From Candidatus Aenigmatarchaeota archaeon (lineage in GTDB: Archaea > Aenigmatarchaeota > Aenigmatarchaeia > QMZP01 > QMZT01), in assembly GCA_023128965.1 (NCBI GenBank), contig JAGMCY010000191.1:1-14749 (forward strand): a stretch of 14,749 nucleotides of DNA, given 5' to 3'. The notes beneath the pieces are model-generated. The model did not search any database. It had not been told where the DNA came from and saw nothing but the letters and a program-made list of their open reading frames with translations. The position numbers were made by a program, and so were the translations under genes. Each line of letters starts with the position of its first letter. The stretch's first letter is position 1. Below, piece after piece: positions 5,492 through 11,463 of the stretch.

Positions 5492-5917
5492 ATGCCATGG
5501 GGAGACAGAACAGGTCCCAACGGAATGGGACAAATGACAGGAAGAGGAATGGGATTTTGCGCAGGTTTTGACAGGCCTGGTTACGCTAATCCTGGTCCTG
5601 GATTTGGAAGAGGAATGGGATTCGGTAGAGGTTTCGGACGCGGGTTCGGAAGAGGCAGGGGCTTCGGAAGGAGATTCTGGGGTTTTGGTTCCGCACCCGG
5701 ATACGCACCTTATCCAGCGTATGCGAACTACCCAGCAACTCCGGCGGCTCAGGTAGCTCCAGCAAGAACGGTTCCGGTTCAGTACGGGCCAGCACCGGCA
5801 CAATATGAATACACAAAGGAAGATGAGCTAGCGGATCTGAAAGCTGACAAGGAAACCTTGGGAAGGGAGCTTCAGGCGATTAATGAAAGGCTTAAAGAAC
5901 TGGAAAGCAAGAAATGA
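5492..5917 (+). CDS. DUF5320-like Gly/Arg-rich protein with C-terminal coiled coil
   Basis: A 141-residue protein. The start is chosen at 5492 because a full ribosome site, GGAGGTGA, ends four bases before it; an in-frame ATG at 5453 lacks one. The N-terminus MPWGDRTGPNGMGQMTGRGM matches the DUF5320 opening, with FCAGFDRPGYANPGPG following. Residues about 37-65 are a run of G-F-G-R and R-G repeats, residues 68-104 are rich in Ala, Pro and Tyr, and residues 112-141 form a charged amphipathic helix (KEDELADLKADKETLGRELQ) that should make a coiled coil. From memory, such proteins lie beside NifX-fold and DUF134 genes in anaerobes. No enzymatic motif is present; a scaffold or binding role is inference. 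It is the first gene of the operon. Confidence 0.75.
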   Translation: MPWGDRTGPNGMGQMTGRGMGFCAGFDRPGYANPGPGFGRGMGFGRGFGRGFGRGRGFGRRFWGFGSAPGYAPYPAYANYPATPAAQVAPARTVPVQYGPAPAQYEYTKEDELADLKADKETLGRELQAINERLKELESKK

Positions 5918-5961
5918 TATGTATCAGGAGCCAGAGTTTGTTAATTTAGCGAGGTGTAATA

Positions 5962-6173
5962 GTGAAAGAAGTAATGGAGATGTGGGCATGCAAGCGTTAC
6001 AGCAAGCAACATCCGGGGGCCTGTGTGGAACCGGCAAAGATAAAAAGGTCATACCCTTGAGAGATTGTCAAAAGACCCTGAAGAGAGAACTGGCCAGACA
6101 GAAGGTCATATACAGAAGAGGGATCATAAAACTGGAGGCCGAGATAGATAAACTCAAGAATAGCAATAAATGA
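5962..6173 (+). CDS. Small Cys-containing coiled-coil protein, apparently frameshifted
   Basis: A GTG at 5962, five bases after the ribosome site GAGGTG (5951-5956), opens a frame reading MKEVMEMWACKRYSKQHPGA and then CVEPAKIK. It stops at 6058-6060 after 32 codons. From the five-A run at 6042-6046 the -1 frame continues without a break as KVIPLRDCQKTLKRELARQK and a charged helix, ending at the TGA at 6171-6173. Together they give a plausible protein of about 70 residues: an N-terminal Cys-containing part and a C-terminal coiled coil, as in the preceding gene. Restoring one A to the run would join the frames. The break may be a sequencing or assembly indel, a true mutation, or slippage on the A run. 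I do not recognise a named family. The two-part reading is inference from start signal and composition. Confidence 0.5.
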
Positions 6174-6211
6174 ATCGGTATTCTGACTCCGCCTCATAAG
6201 GTGATTTGTGC

Positions 6212-6553
6212 ATGCCAAGGCCAAGGATTCCCAGGAGGGTTTGGTTCAGACCGGACGTGACGTATTACAAGCCGGCCGGAGCTCCGATGGCAGGGCTTCA
6301 GGAAGTAATTCTGACAATGGATGAATTTGAAGCGATTCGTCTGAAAGATTATGAGGACGTGAGCCAGACCGAAGCCGCGAAGAAAATGGGGATTTCGCAA
6401 CCTACTTTTCAGAGGATTTACGAATCCGCAAGGAAGAAGTTAGCGGATGCAATAGTCAACGGGAAGGCGATACGCATCGAAGGCGGACAGTACAGGATGA
6501 TGGGACGCGGAAGGGGATTTGGCGGAGGAAGAGGCAGGGGAGGAAGGTTCTGA
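6212..6553 (+). CDS. DUF134 family helix-turn-helix DNA-binding protein
   Basis: A 113-residue protein. The ATG at 6212 is preferred because AAGGTGAT (6198-6205) lies at ribosome-site distance and the family begins MPRPR. The opening MPRPRIPRRVWFRPDVTYYK, then LTMDEFEAIRLKDYEDVSQT and EAAKKMGISQPTFQRIYESA, are hallmarks of DUF134, a sigma-70 region 4-like helix-turn-helix family with the recognition helix near residues 60-75. The tail, from about residue 97, is GRGRGFGGGRGRGGRF, unlike the compact domain before it. DUF134 genes commonly accompany NifX-fold genes. It may regulate this operon, perhaps through the palindromes at 5392-5460, but no evidence ties them together. Cytosolic. The family call is strong; target and signal are unknown. 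Confidence 0.88.
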   Translation: MPRPRIPRRVWFRPDVTYYKPAGAPMAGLQEVILTMDEFEAIRLKDYEDVSQTEAAKKMGISQPTFQRIYESARKKLADAIVNGKAIRIEGGQYRMMGRGRGFGGGRGRGGRF

Positions 6554-6555
6554 TT

Positions 6556-6981
6556 ATGGATTCAGAAAGGCTCAGGCAGTCAGGATTCAAATTGGTAATG
6601 AGTTTCAAGAGTATAATGCCCATTTTGATAGGTGTGCTCATGTTGGTAGCACTTATCATAAAGGTGATACCTGGTGAATTCTATGCGAGCCTTTTTACAG
6701 GGAATGTTTTTGTTGATTCGCTTGTCGGATCGCTCTTCGGGAGCATAGCGGCAGGGAATCCCGTGAACAGCTATATTATAGGGGGCGAACTGCTGAAACA
6801 GGGGATATCCTTGTTTGCCATAACGGCTTTCATGGTGGCCTGGATAACCGTGGGGGTGGTTCAGTTTCCGGCTGAGAGCCTCATGTTGGGTAAAAGGTTC
6901 GCTACCGTTCGCAGTCTCGTAAGCTTTGGATTGTGTATAGTGATCTCTTTGCTCACGGTTCTAACTTTGGGGTTGTTGTGA
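6556..6981 (+). CDS. Permease half-protein, COG0701/ArsP-like, first half
   Basis: A 141-residue membrane protein starting two bases after the DUF134 stop, so translation is probably coupled. Hydrophobic helices lie near residues 18-38, 46-65, 82-103 and 118-140. SLFGSIAAGNPVNSYIIGGE and the later AWITVGVVQFPAESLMLGKR match, from memory, the conserved repeat of COG0701 permeases (YraQ/ArsP_1-like, PF03773). Full-length members are about 300-350 residues with two such repeats, so this is one half. The other half starts at 6981 and overlaps this stop codon by one base. The two are likely made together and assemble as a heteromer. Known relatives include exporters of organoarsenicals, but most are uncharacterised. 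The substrate here is unknown; a metal or sulfur compound would suit the neighbours. Confidence 0.75.
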   Translation: MDSERLRQSGFKLVMSFKSIMPILIGVLMLVALIIKVIPGEFYASLFTGNVFVDSLVGSLFGSIAAGNPVNSYIIGGELLKQGISLFAITAFMVAWITVGVVQFPAESLMLGKRFATVRSLVSFGLCIVISLLTVLTLGLL

Positions 6982-7484
6982 TGTTCAGGAAACTGCTGGA
7001 TAAGGTGGGAGTGGGATGGATTTTTCTCGCGATAGTTATCGTGATCTATGGTCTGTTGGGAGTGATGAATTATGCCTTGTTTGAAAAAGCTGTTCTCGCC
7101 TTCTGGAACCTGCTTTTGAAGGTTCTTCCGGTTCTTGGACTGGTTTTCGGTATCATGTTCCTCGCGGACCTTTTCCTTACTCCCGAGAGAATCATAAAAT
7201 ACCTTGGGGAGGGATCTGGAATTAAAGGTTGGGTTTTAATGATTCTTGGCGGAATCCTTTCGACCGGCCCAATCTACATGTGGTATCCTTTACTGAGCGA
7301 TCTGAAAGAAAAGGGAATGAAGAACTCGCTTATCGCGACGTTTTTGTATAATCGAGCGGTTAAGATCCCTCTTCTACCCATGATGATTTACTATTTCGGA
7401 TGGGTATTTGTAATTATACTTACAACTTATATGGTTGTATTCTCAGTAATAAATGGGTTGATTGTAGGGAAAATTTCGAGGTAA
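6981..7484 (+). CDS. Permease half-protein, COG0701/ArsP-like, second half
   Basis: A 167-residue membrane protein whose ATG at 6981-6983 shares one base with the TGA of the first half (TGATG). An ATG further upstream at 6933 is inside the previous gene and is not favoured. Helices lie near residues 12-32, 38-63, 80-105 and 130-160. Between them are FLADLFLTPERIIKYLGEGS and ILGGILSTGPIYMWYPLLSD, then ATFLYNRAVKIPLLPMMIYY. The GGxLSTGPIYMWYPLL segment corresponds to the conserved re-entrant or pore repeat of COG0701 permeases. It is followed within six bases by a NifX-fold gene. It acts in the cytoplasmic membrane, presumably with the preceding half. The split could be ancestral or a fission of one gene; the perfect overlap and intact helices argue against simple decay. 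Confidence 0.75.
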   Translation: MFRKLLDKVGVGWIFLAIVIVIYGLLGVMNYALFEKAVLAFWNLLLKVLPVLGLVFGIMFLADLFLTPERIIKYLGEGSGIKGWVLMILGGILSTGPIYMWYPLLSDLKEKGMKNSLIATFLYNRAVKIPLLPMMIYYFGWVFVIILTTYMVVFSVINGLIVGKISR

Positions 7485-7489
7485 TTGAA

Positions 7490-7801
7490 ATGCGAATAGC
7501 TGTGGCTTCCTTAGGAAAGGATGAGGATTCGGAGATCAGCGAGAAGGCAGGGAGGTCCCCCTATTATTTGATTTTCGATGAGAAAGGCGAGCTTTTAGAG
7601 GGCATTTCGAATCCTTTCGCAATAGGAGGCGGAGGAGCGGGATTCGGAGTGGCGAAGATGCTTGCTGACAAAGGGGTGAGCGTATTGATCGCAGGGAAGT
7701 TCGGACCGAACATGACAGGTGCTATGAAAGGCCGGGGATTGAAGTGTAGAGAGGTAAGGGGAAATTCCAAGCAGGCTGTTCTGAAAGTCCTGAAAAAGTA
7801 G
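7490..7801 (+). CDS. NifX-fold (dinitrogenase Fe-Mo cofactor family) protein 1
   Basis: A 103-residue single-domain protein of PF02579. The ATG at 7490 follows GAGGT (7478-7482), and MRIAVASLGKDEDSEISEKA is the usual first strand and loop. GRSPYYLIFDEKGELLEGIS is the second strand pair, NPFAIGGGGAGFGVAKMLAD the glycine loop and helix, and VLIAGKFGPNMTGAMKGRGL the cofactor-side loop. Members bind metal-sulfur clusters non-covalently: NifX and NafY bind nitrogenase cofactor precursors, and ORP of sulfate reducers binds a Mo-Cu-S cluster. No nitrogenase genes are in the window, so a nif role is unlikely. It lacks cysteine near the cofactor loop, so any cluster must bind by other contacts. The stop is 11 bases before the next gene. 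Confidence 0.85.
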   Translation: MRIAVASLGKDEDSEISEKAGRSPYYLIFDEKGELLEGISNPFAIGGGGAGFGVAKMLADKGVSVLIAGKFGPNMTGAMKGRGLKCREVRGNSKQAVLKVLKK

Positions 7802-7812
7802 GAGTTGATAAT

Positions 7813-7965
7813 ATGCCGAACGGAAGAGGAAGAATGGGAGGATCCGGACTTGGACCTTCGGGGGAATGTACATGTCCCAAATGCGGATATAAAATGCCGC
7901 ATGCCCGAGGGACACCCTGTTATGAACAGGTATGTCCGAAGTGCGGGACAAAGATGACAAGGTGA
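7813..7965 (+). CDS. 50-residue zinc-ribbon/rubredoxin-like protein
   Basis: A small gene starting at ATG 7813, with GGAG at 7801-7804 as ribosome site, and ending at TGA 7963-7965. The N-terminus MPNGRGRMGGSGLGPSGE is Gly/Arg-rich. The remainder has two CPKCG knuckles: CTCPKCGYKMPHARGTPC, then CPKCGTKM, with one extra Cys before the first and one between them. Two CxxC pairs 26 residues apart (first cysteines) suggest a zinc ribbon or a rubredoxin-like iron site. From memory, very similar small proteins accompany NifX-fold genes. It could carry electrons or metal for the neighbouring NifX/MinD proteins; that is inference. Gene reality is well supported by spacing, ribosome site and conserved knuckles. 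Confidence 0.82.
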   Translation: MPNGRGRMGGSGLGPSGECTCPKCGYKMPHARGTPCYEQVCPKCGTKMTR

Positions 7966-8066
7966 AGATAAATAATATAAATTAATTCAGAAGGCAGAAG
8001 GTCTCAGGATGGAAAAATTCGCAATGGTGGTTAAAGAGTATTCGAAGGGGAGGGAGGTGATTTCGC

Positions 8067-8435
8067 ATGAAGATAGCATTGACATGCAAGAGGAATAAAA
8101 ATACCGGTACAATAGAAGATTATAGCCTCGAGACATTGTTCAGGACTAGGTATCTTCTGGTGTATAATTCGGAAACCAATAAAATTACCATATACGAGTT
8201 AGAAGGTTTTGAAAACGTGAAACAAGGAGACAAAGGGCCTGCACTAGCGAAATATATACGCAGTCGTATTGGTAAAATTGATGTACTTGGTACTCCACGT
8301 CGCACACTTGAGGTAAGTGAAACCGAAGAAAATCCTCCATGGGAAAAGAACGTGGTAGCCGGCGATGTAAACAATGGTGCAAAGGGTGTAATAGAAACAT
8401 TGATAAAAAAGTATGGGAAAGAAGTTAAAAAATAA
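8067..8435 (+). CDS. Divergent NifX-like protein 2
   Basis: A 122-residue protein with a strong ribosome site, GGAGGTGAT (8053-8061), just before the ATG. MKIALTCKRNKNTGTIEDYS resembles the first NifX strand, and LETLFRTRYLLVYNSETNKI sits where NifX proteins have xFGRxPYFxxYD. The second half keeps a predicted strand-helix order and ends GVIETLIKKYGKEVKK like a NifX C-terminal helix. The glycine loop and GxxGPN cofactor loop of its neighbours are not recognisable. It may have lost cluster binding and serve as a partner or regulator, or be an unrelated alpha/beta protein. It is separated from flanking genes by 101 and 46 bases with A/T-rich stretches, unlike the tight overlaps nearby, and its base composition is more A/T-rich. 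A recent insertion is possible. Confidence 0.55.
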   Translation: MKIALTCKRNKNTGTIEDYSLETLFRTRYLLVYNSETNKITIYELEGFENVKQGDKGPALAKYIRSRIGKIDVLGTPRRTLEVSETEENPPWEKNVVAGDVNNGAKGVIETLIKKYGKEVKK

Positions 8436-8446
8436 TTTATTTAACC
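8434..8446 (+). promoter_or_regulatory. Possible internal promoter before NifX protein 3
   Basis: An A/T-rich box containing ATTTATTTAA lies about 40 bases before the ATG at 8482. A start near 8465 would leave a short leader holding the ribosome site GGAGGTG (8470-8476). This would separate the NifX3-NifX4-MinD-MinD set as a sub-operon. Confidence 0.3.
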
Positions 8447-8481
8447 TCATTGAAATATAGATAAGGTATGGAGGTGTCGGT

Positions 8482-8922
8482 ATGAAGATAGCGATTTCAA
8501 CAGGTAAAGGCGGAATGGATGATGCAGTAGTCCCAGTGTTTGGGAGATGTGGGTCATTCACTATAGTGGAGATCGAAGGTGATGAGATAAGGGGGAGCGA
8601 AGTAGTTCCCAACCAGGCTACTCAATCGCCCAGCGGCGCAGGGATACAGGCTTCACAGACCATGGTAAATGCCGGGGTGGAATCAGTTATAACAGGGAAT
8701 ATAGGTCCGAACTCAATGATGGTCCTGAAACAGGCAGGAATCAAAGTTTTCTCTGGAGCAGGAATGAAAGTGGAAGAAGCGGTAAAGGCTTATCTGGAAG
8801 GGAAGCTTCAGGAAATTTCAGATTCGACTGTGCCCGGTGGAGCAGGAATGGGTCTCGGCATGGGCCGTGGAACAGGCATGGGAAGAGGCCAAGGCAGAGG
8901 TCAAGGAGCAGGAAGGAGATGA
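8482..8922 (+). CDS. NifX-fold protein 3 with Gly/Met/Arg-rich tail
   Basis: A 146-residue protein; the ATG follows the ribosome site GGAGGTG by five bases. Residues 1-115 are a complete PF02579 domain: MKIAISTGKGGMDDAVVPVF, then GRCGSFTIVEIEGDEIRGSE, and VITGNIGPNSMMVLKQAGIK as the cofactor loop. The single Cys in FGRCGSF is at the position where many cluster-binding members have one. After residue 118 comes a tail of GMGLGMGRGTGMGRGQGRGQ and GAGRR, low in complexity and positively charged. Similar GRG-rich tails occur on the DUF5320-like and DUF134 proteins here. The gene overlaps the next by four bases (ATGA), so NifX3, NifX4 and the two ATPases are probably translated as a coupled set. 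A role as cluster carrier for the ATPases is inferred. Confidence 0.88.
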   Translation: MKIAISTGKGGMDDAVVPVFGRCGSFTIVEIEGDEIRGSEVVPNQATQSPSGAGIQASQTMVNAGVESVITGNIGPNSMMVLKQAGIKVFSGAGMKVEEAVKAYLEGKLQEISDSTVPGGAGMGLGMGRGTGMGRGQGRGQGAGRR

Positions 8923-9275
8923 CAAGAATAGTGATAACTTCTGAAGGGAAGGATCTGGAAGACCGGGTGTCCATGCACTTCGGCAGGTGCCCGTATTTCA
9001 TAGTGGTGGAGACCGAAGGGAAAGAGATGAAATCCCATAAGCCGGTGGAGAACCCTTATTTCGAGAATCACGTCCCTTTCGCTGTCCCTGAATTTATCTC
9101 TAAGCTAAACCCGGACGTTTTGATTACAGGGGGAATAGGGCCGCGTGCGCTTCAGGTTTTTGACTCCATGAACATAAAGGTGATACACGGGTTTTCAGGG
9201 AAGAATCAGGAAGCGATTGAAAACTATCTTAAGGGGGATATAGAGAGTGACCTTAATCCATGTGAACACGTATGA
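8919..9275 (+). CDS. NifX-fold protein 4
   Basis: A 118-residue PF02579 protein overlapping both neighbours by four bases (ATGA at 8919 and 9272). Motifs are MTRIVITSEGKDLEDRVSMH, FGRCPYFIVVETEGKEMKSH, and VLITGGIGPRALQVFDSMNI. The FGRCPYF cysteine matches the likely cluster ligand. The C-terminus, NPCEHV, adds a Cys and His that could also bind metal; such short Cys/His ends are common among archaeal members as I recall. ORP itself is of about this size. Its position directly before two ferredoxin-bearing MinD ATPases fits a cargo protein loaded or positioned by them. Cytosolic. The fold is certain; the bound cofactor is unknown. Confidence 0.88.
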   Translation: MTRIVITSEGKDLEDRVSMHFGRCPYFIVVETEGKEMKSHKPVENPYFENHVPFAVPEFISKLNPDVLITGGIGPRALQVFDSMNIKVIHGFSGKNQEAIENYLKGDIESDLNPCEHV

Positions 9276-10093
9276 AAAGAATCGCCATAACAGGGGGTAA
9301 GGGAGGGACTGGAAAATCCACATTCGCTGTCTTACTCGCTTATAAATTACTGAAAGAAGGGAAGAAGGTAGTACTCTGCGATGCGGATGTTGAATGCCCG
9401 AATGACCATCTGATTCTTGGCAAAGGTCTGGAATTCCCTGAACCCGTTTACCAGAAAATACCCGTTATAGACCCAGGGGAATGCAGGAAATGCGGGTTGT
9501 GCGTCAGGGAATGTAGGTTTAATGCACTTTTCCAGCTGCCGGGCAAACCGCCGAGCGTTGTGGAGAACCTCTGTTGCGGCTGTGGTCTTTGCTGGACAAT
9601 ATGCCCCCATGGGGCGATAAGCAAAAGGAATAAGGAATGCGGAAAATCGTATGAAACACGAATAGAAAAGGATTTCTGGCTGGTGACGGGTCTGAGTTCA
9701 GCAGGGGTGGAGGAGACAGGTCCGATAGTAAGGGATACGAAAATCAGGGCAGAGGAAGTGGCGAAAAAAGTCGGGGCGGATTATCTCTTGGTTGACACCG
9801 CCGCGGGAACGCACTGCGATGTGATAAACGCGCTCATGAGGAACGAGAAGGCATACGTCGTCACAGAACCGACAATCCTCGGGGAGCATGATTCCGAACT
9901 TATACTCAAACTTCTGGATGTCATCGGCATTCCCAAGGAAATCGTCTTGAACAAGGCAGGGGTTGCAAGCAAGAAAGGGGTCGAGAAAGTTGCGGAAAAA
10001 TTCGAGACGAAAATTTCATTTGAAATCCCTTATTCCGAAGAGTTGGTGAAGGCATATTGCAGAGGAAATCTAAGGGGGCTGGATTTGTTATGA
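9272..10093 (+). CDS. MinD/Mrp-like ATPase with inserted 2x[4Fe-4S] ferredoxin, copy 1
   Basis: A 273-residue deviant-Walker ATPase. Residues 8-17 are GGKGGTGKST, with the signature lysine pattern of ParA/MinD proteins; CDADVECPN at 36-44 and LLVDTAAGTHC around 167-177 are the switch regions. An insert at about 64-120 holds two cluster motifs: C71-C74-C77-C81 in ECRKCGLCVREC, and C101-C104-C107-C111 in CCGCGLCWTICP. This architecture equals the two ATPases of the orp operon in Desulfovibrio and the MinD-ferredoxin proteins beside archaeal NifX genes. Role inferred: ATP-driven assembly, transfer or positioning of a metal-sulfur cluster carried by the NifX proteins, in the cytosol. The four-base overlap with the next gene suggests the copies are made together and form a heterodimer. 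Confidence 0.9.
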   Translation: MKRIAITGGKGGTGKSTFAVLLAYKLLKEGKKVVLCDADVECPNDHLILGKGLEFPEPVYQKIPVIDPGECRKCGLCVRECRFNALFQLPGKPPSVVENLCCGCGLCWTICPHGAISKRNKECGKSYETRIEKDFWLVTGLSSAGVEETGPIVRDTKIRAEEVAKKVGADYLLVDTAAGTHCDVINALMRNEKAYVVTEPTILGEHDSELILKLLDVIGIPKEIVLNKAGVASKKGVEKVAEKFETKISFEIPYSEELVKAYCRGNLRGLDLL

Positions 10094-10956
10094 TAATAGC
10101 GGTTGCTTCGGGTAAAGGAGGGGTCGGGAAATCGATGTTGGCATCGGGTCTTGCGCTATTGTTCTCGAGAGAGAGGAAGATAACAGCTATAGACTGCGAT
10201 GTGGACGCCCCTGACCTTGGGCTGTGGCTGGGGACAAAGGAATGGGATTCTTCCGAAAAAATATCAGTCTCAGAAAAGGCATTCATAGACCAAGAAAAGT
10301 GCACGCTCTGCGGGAAGTGCAAGGATGTGTGCAGGTTTGGAGCCTTGAAATACGCAAAAAAACCTGAAATAATTCCCTACCTCTGTGAGGGGTGCGGGCT
10401 TTGTGTGCATGTGTGCCCTGGAAAGGCGATAAGGATAGAACCGGTTCAGAATGGAGAGGTCATGATCAGGGAAACAAAATACGGTTTCCCCCTGGTTTCC
10501 GGACAGCTCTACCCAGGGGAAACGGGTTCTGGAAAGGTTGTTGATGATATTAGGGAGAGGGCAAAGAAGTTCGGGGGTGAGTTGACAATCCTAGACTCAG
10601 CAGCTGGTATCGGATGTCCTGTGATAGCCTCGCTTAAGGGAACAGATCACGCCGTTCTGATTACCGAGCCTACACCCTCGGGGTTCTCGGATCTGAAAAG
10701 GGTTCTTGAAGTGGTCAACCATTTCGGTGTGGATTATTCAATTGTGATAAACAAGTGGGACATAAACAAGGAGATGAGCAGGAAAATCGAGAAATTCGCA
10801 GGATGGAGGTTGATTGGCAAAATTTCTTTTGACAAGGGGATATTCAAGGCCGTGTCCGAACTGAAACCAATCATGGAGACTGATCTGAAAGTGGTGGAGG
10901 AAATAAAGGGGATACATAAGAAACTCAAAAACGTTATTGAACGAAAAGCTTCCTGA
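10090..10956 (+). CDS. MinD/Mrp-like ATPase with inserted 2x[4Fe-4S] ferredoxin, copy 2
   Basis: A 288-residue paralogue of the preceding gene. SGKGGVGKSM at 7-16 is the deviant Walker A, CDVDAPD at 36-42 and LTILDSAAGIGCP are the switch regions, and INKWDINKEM gives the guanine-side NKxD-like segment. The inserted ferredoxin has C71-C74-C77-C81 (KCTLCGKCKDVC) and C99-C102-C105-C109 (LCEGCGLCVHVCP). The start at 10090 shares four bases with the stop of copy 1; an in-frame ATG at 10057 is inside copy 1 and lacks a reason to be used. The Walker A ends in Met where copy 1 has Thr, so nucleotide handling could differ between them. It is the last gene of the operon, overlapping the convergent regulator gene by 23 bases at their 3' ends. 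Confidence 0.9.
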   Translation: MIIAVASGKGGVGKSMLASGLALLFSRERKITAIDCDVDAPDLGLWLGTKEWDSSEKISVSEKAFIDQEKCTLCGKCKDVCRFGALKYAKKPEIIPYLCEGCGLCVHVCPGKAIRIEPVQNGEVMIRETKYGFPLVSGQLYPGETGSGKVVDDIRERAKKFGGELTILDSAAGIGCPVIASLKGTDHAVLITEPTPSGFSDLKRVLEVVNHFGVDYSIVINKWDINKEMSRKIEKFAGWRLIGKISFDKGIFKAVSELKPIMETDLKVVEEIKGIHKKLKNVIERKAS

Positions 10957-11404
10957 TATCCTCTCTTATTTTTATAATATTCGTTTTTCCGTAAGGTTCT
11001 TTAGAAACAATCCCTTTGTTCTTCAGGCGTTCTATTATCCTGAACACCTTTACCTTTGGCAGGCCGGTAGAGGAAACTATCCTTGCCTGGGAGATTTCGC
11101 CCCTGTTTTCCAGGATTTTTCTAACTATTTCGGCTTCTTCATTTCCAAGGAAGTCAAGGATTATTTTTGTATCCAAAGGTTTGGGTTTTTGTTCAGAGGA
11201 GGGGTAGAACATGTAGTATATCAGGGTTCCTACCAAAAGGCCTATGGACGAGAGCATTGGGACAAGGACAGGAAGAGGGATCACGCATGTGCACACCGTA
11301 CCTGCCTCTATCTGTGCCTGGGCGTATAATGCTGCCAAGGAAACTACAAGGACAAATATAGTCAGTACCATGGAGGCCGCGATTATCTTTTTCGGATGTT
11401 CCAT
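10934..11404 (-). CDS. Membrane-anchored winged-helix regulator with external CxC
   Basis: A 156-residue protein with two membrane helices (about 8-28 and 46-67). They are joined by a short loop carrying C38-T-C40, which should face outside because the N-terminus is Lys-rich and the C-terminal DNA-binding part must be cytosolic. Residues about 78-152 form a winged helix: EEAEIVRKILENRGEISQAR, SSTGLPKVKVFRIIERLKNK, and the wing GIVSKEPYGKTNIIKI. This resembles MarR-like archaeal membrane regulators. It is divergent from the thioredoxin/CcdA pair, with 59 bases between the start codons and a shared TATA region. The CxC loop would let it sense thiol-disulfide state or metal outside the cell and control the redox genes, and probably itself. 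That link is inference from location. Its 3' end overlaps the MinD2 gene by 23 bases. Confidence 0.8.
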   Translation of the reverse strand: MEHPKKIIAASMVLTIFVLVVSLAALYAQAQIEAGTVCTCVIPLPVLVPMLSSIGLLVGTLIYYMFYPSSEQKPKPLDTKIILDFLGNEEAEIVRKILENRGEISQARIVSSTGLPKVKVFRIIERLKNKGIVSKEPYGKTNIIKIREDIRKLFVQ

Positions 11405-11408
11405 ACTA

Positions 11409-11451
11409 ATGGTTTCAGATTTTGAAACTTAAATATTTATATGGTTTCAGA
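11409..11451. promoter_or_regulatory. Shared divergent promoter with GTTTCA half-sites
   Basis: ATGGTTTCAGA occurs twice, at 11409-11419 and 11441-11451, 32 bases or about three helical turns apart. The first copy is part of an inverted repeat, GTTTCA (11412-11417) and TGAAAC (11423-11428) with a five-base spacer. Between the copies is an A/T-rich TATA region, 11429-11442, that sits 22-35 bases from both divergent starts and reads as a box on either strand. Half-sites therefore cover the expected transcription start of the regulator gene and flank that of the thioredoxin gene. This is a likely operator for the divergent winged-helix protein. Confidence 0.55.
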
Positions 11452-11463
11452 GAAATAAAAACT

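Noticed and set aside
5883..5961. Long version of the small coiled-coil gene starting at 5883
   Set aside because: Its first part overlaps the end of the DUF5320-like gene and reads as a shadow. The GTG at 5962 in another frame has the ribosome site.
8009..8098. A 29-codon frame (MEKFAMVVKEYSKGREVISH...) before the divergent NifX gene
   Set aside because: Its ribosome site is weak, it overlaps the next gene's start in another frame, and it contains that gene's ribosome site. More likely leader sequence, though a coupled leader peptide cannot be excluded.
7490..10956. Nitrogen fixation cluster
   Set aside because: NifX-fold genes alone do not imply it. No nifHDK, nifB or nifEN is in the window, and the paired ferredoxin-MinD ATPases point to an ORP-like context.
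11422..11463. TTG start at 11422 for the thioredoxin-fold protein
   Set aside because: It lies inside the TATA region and would put 14 polar residues before a well-formed signal peptide that starts at 11464.
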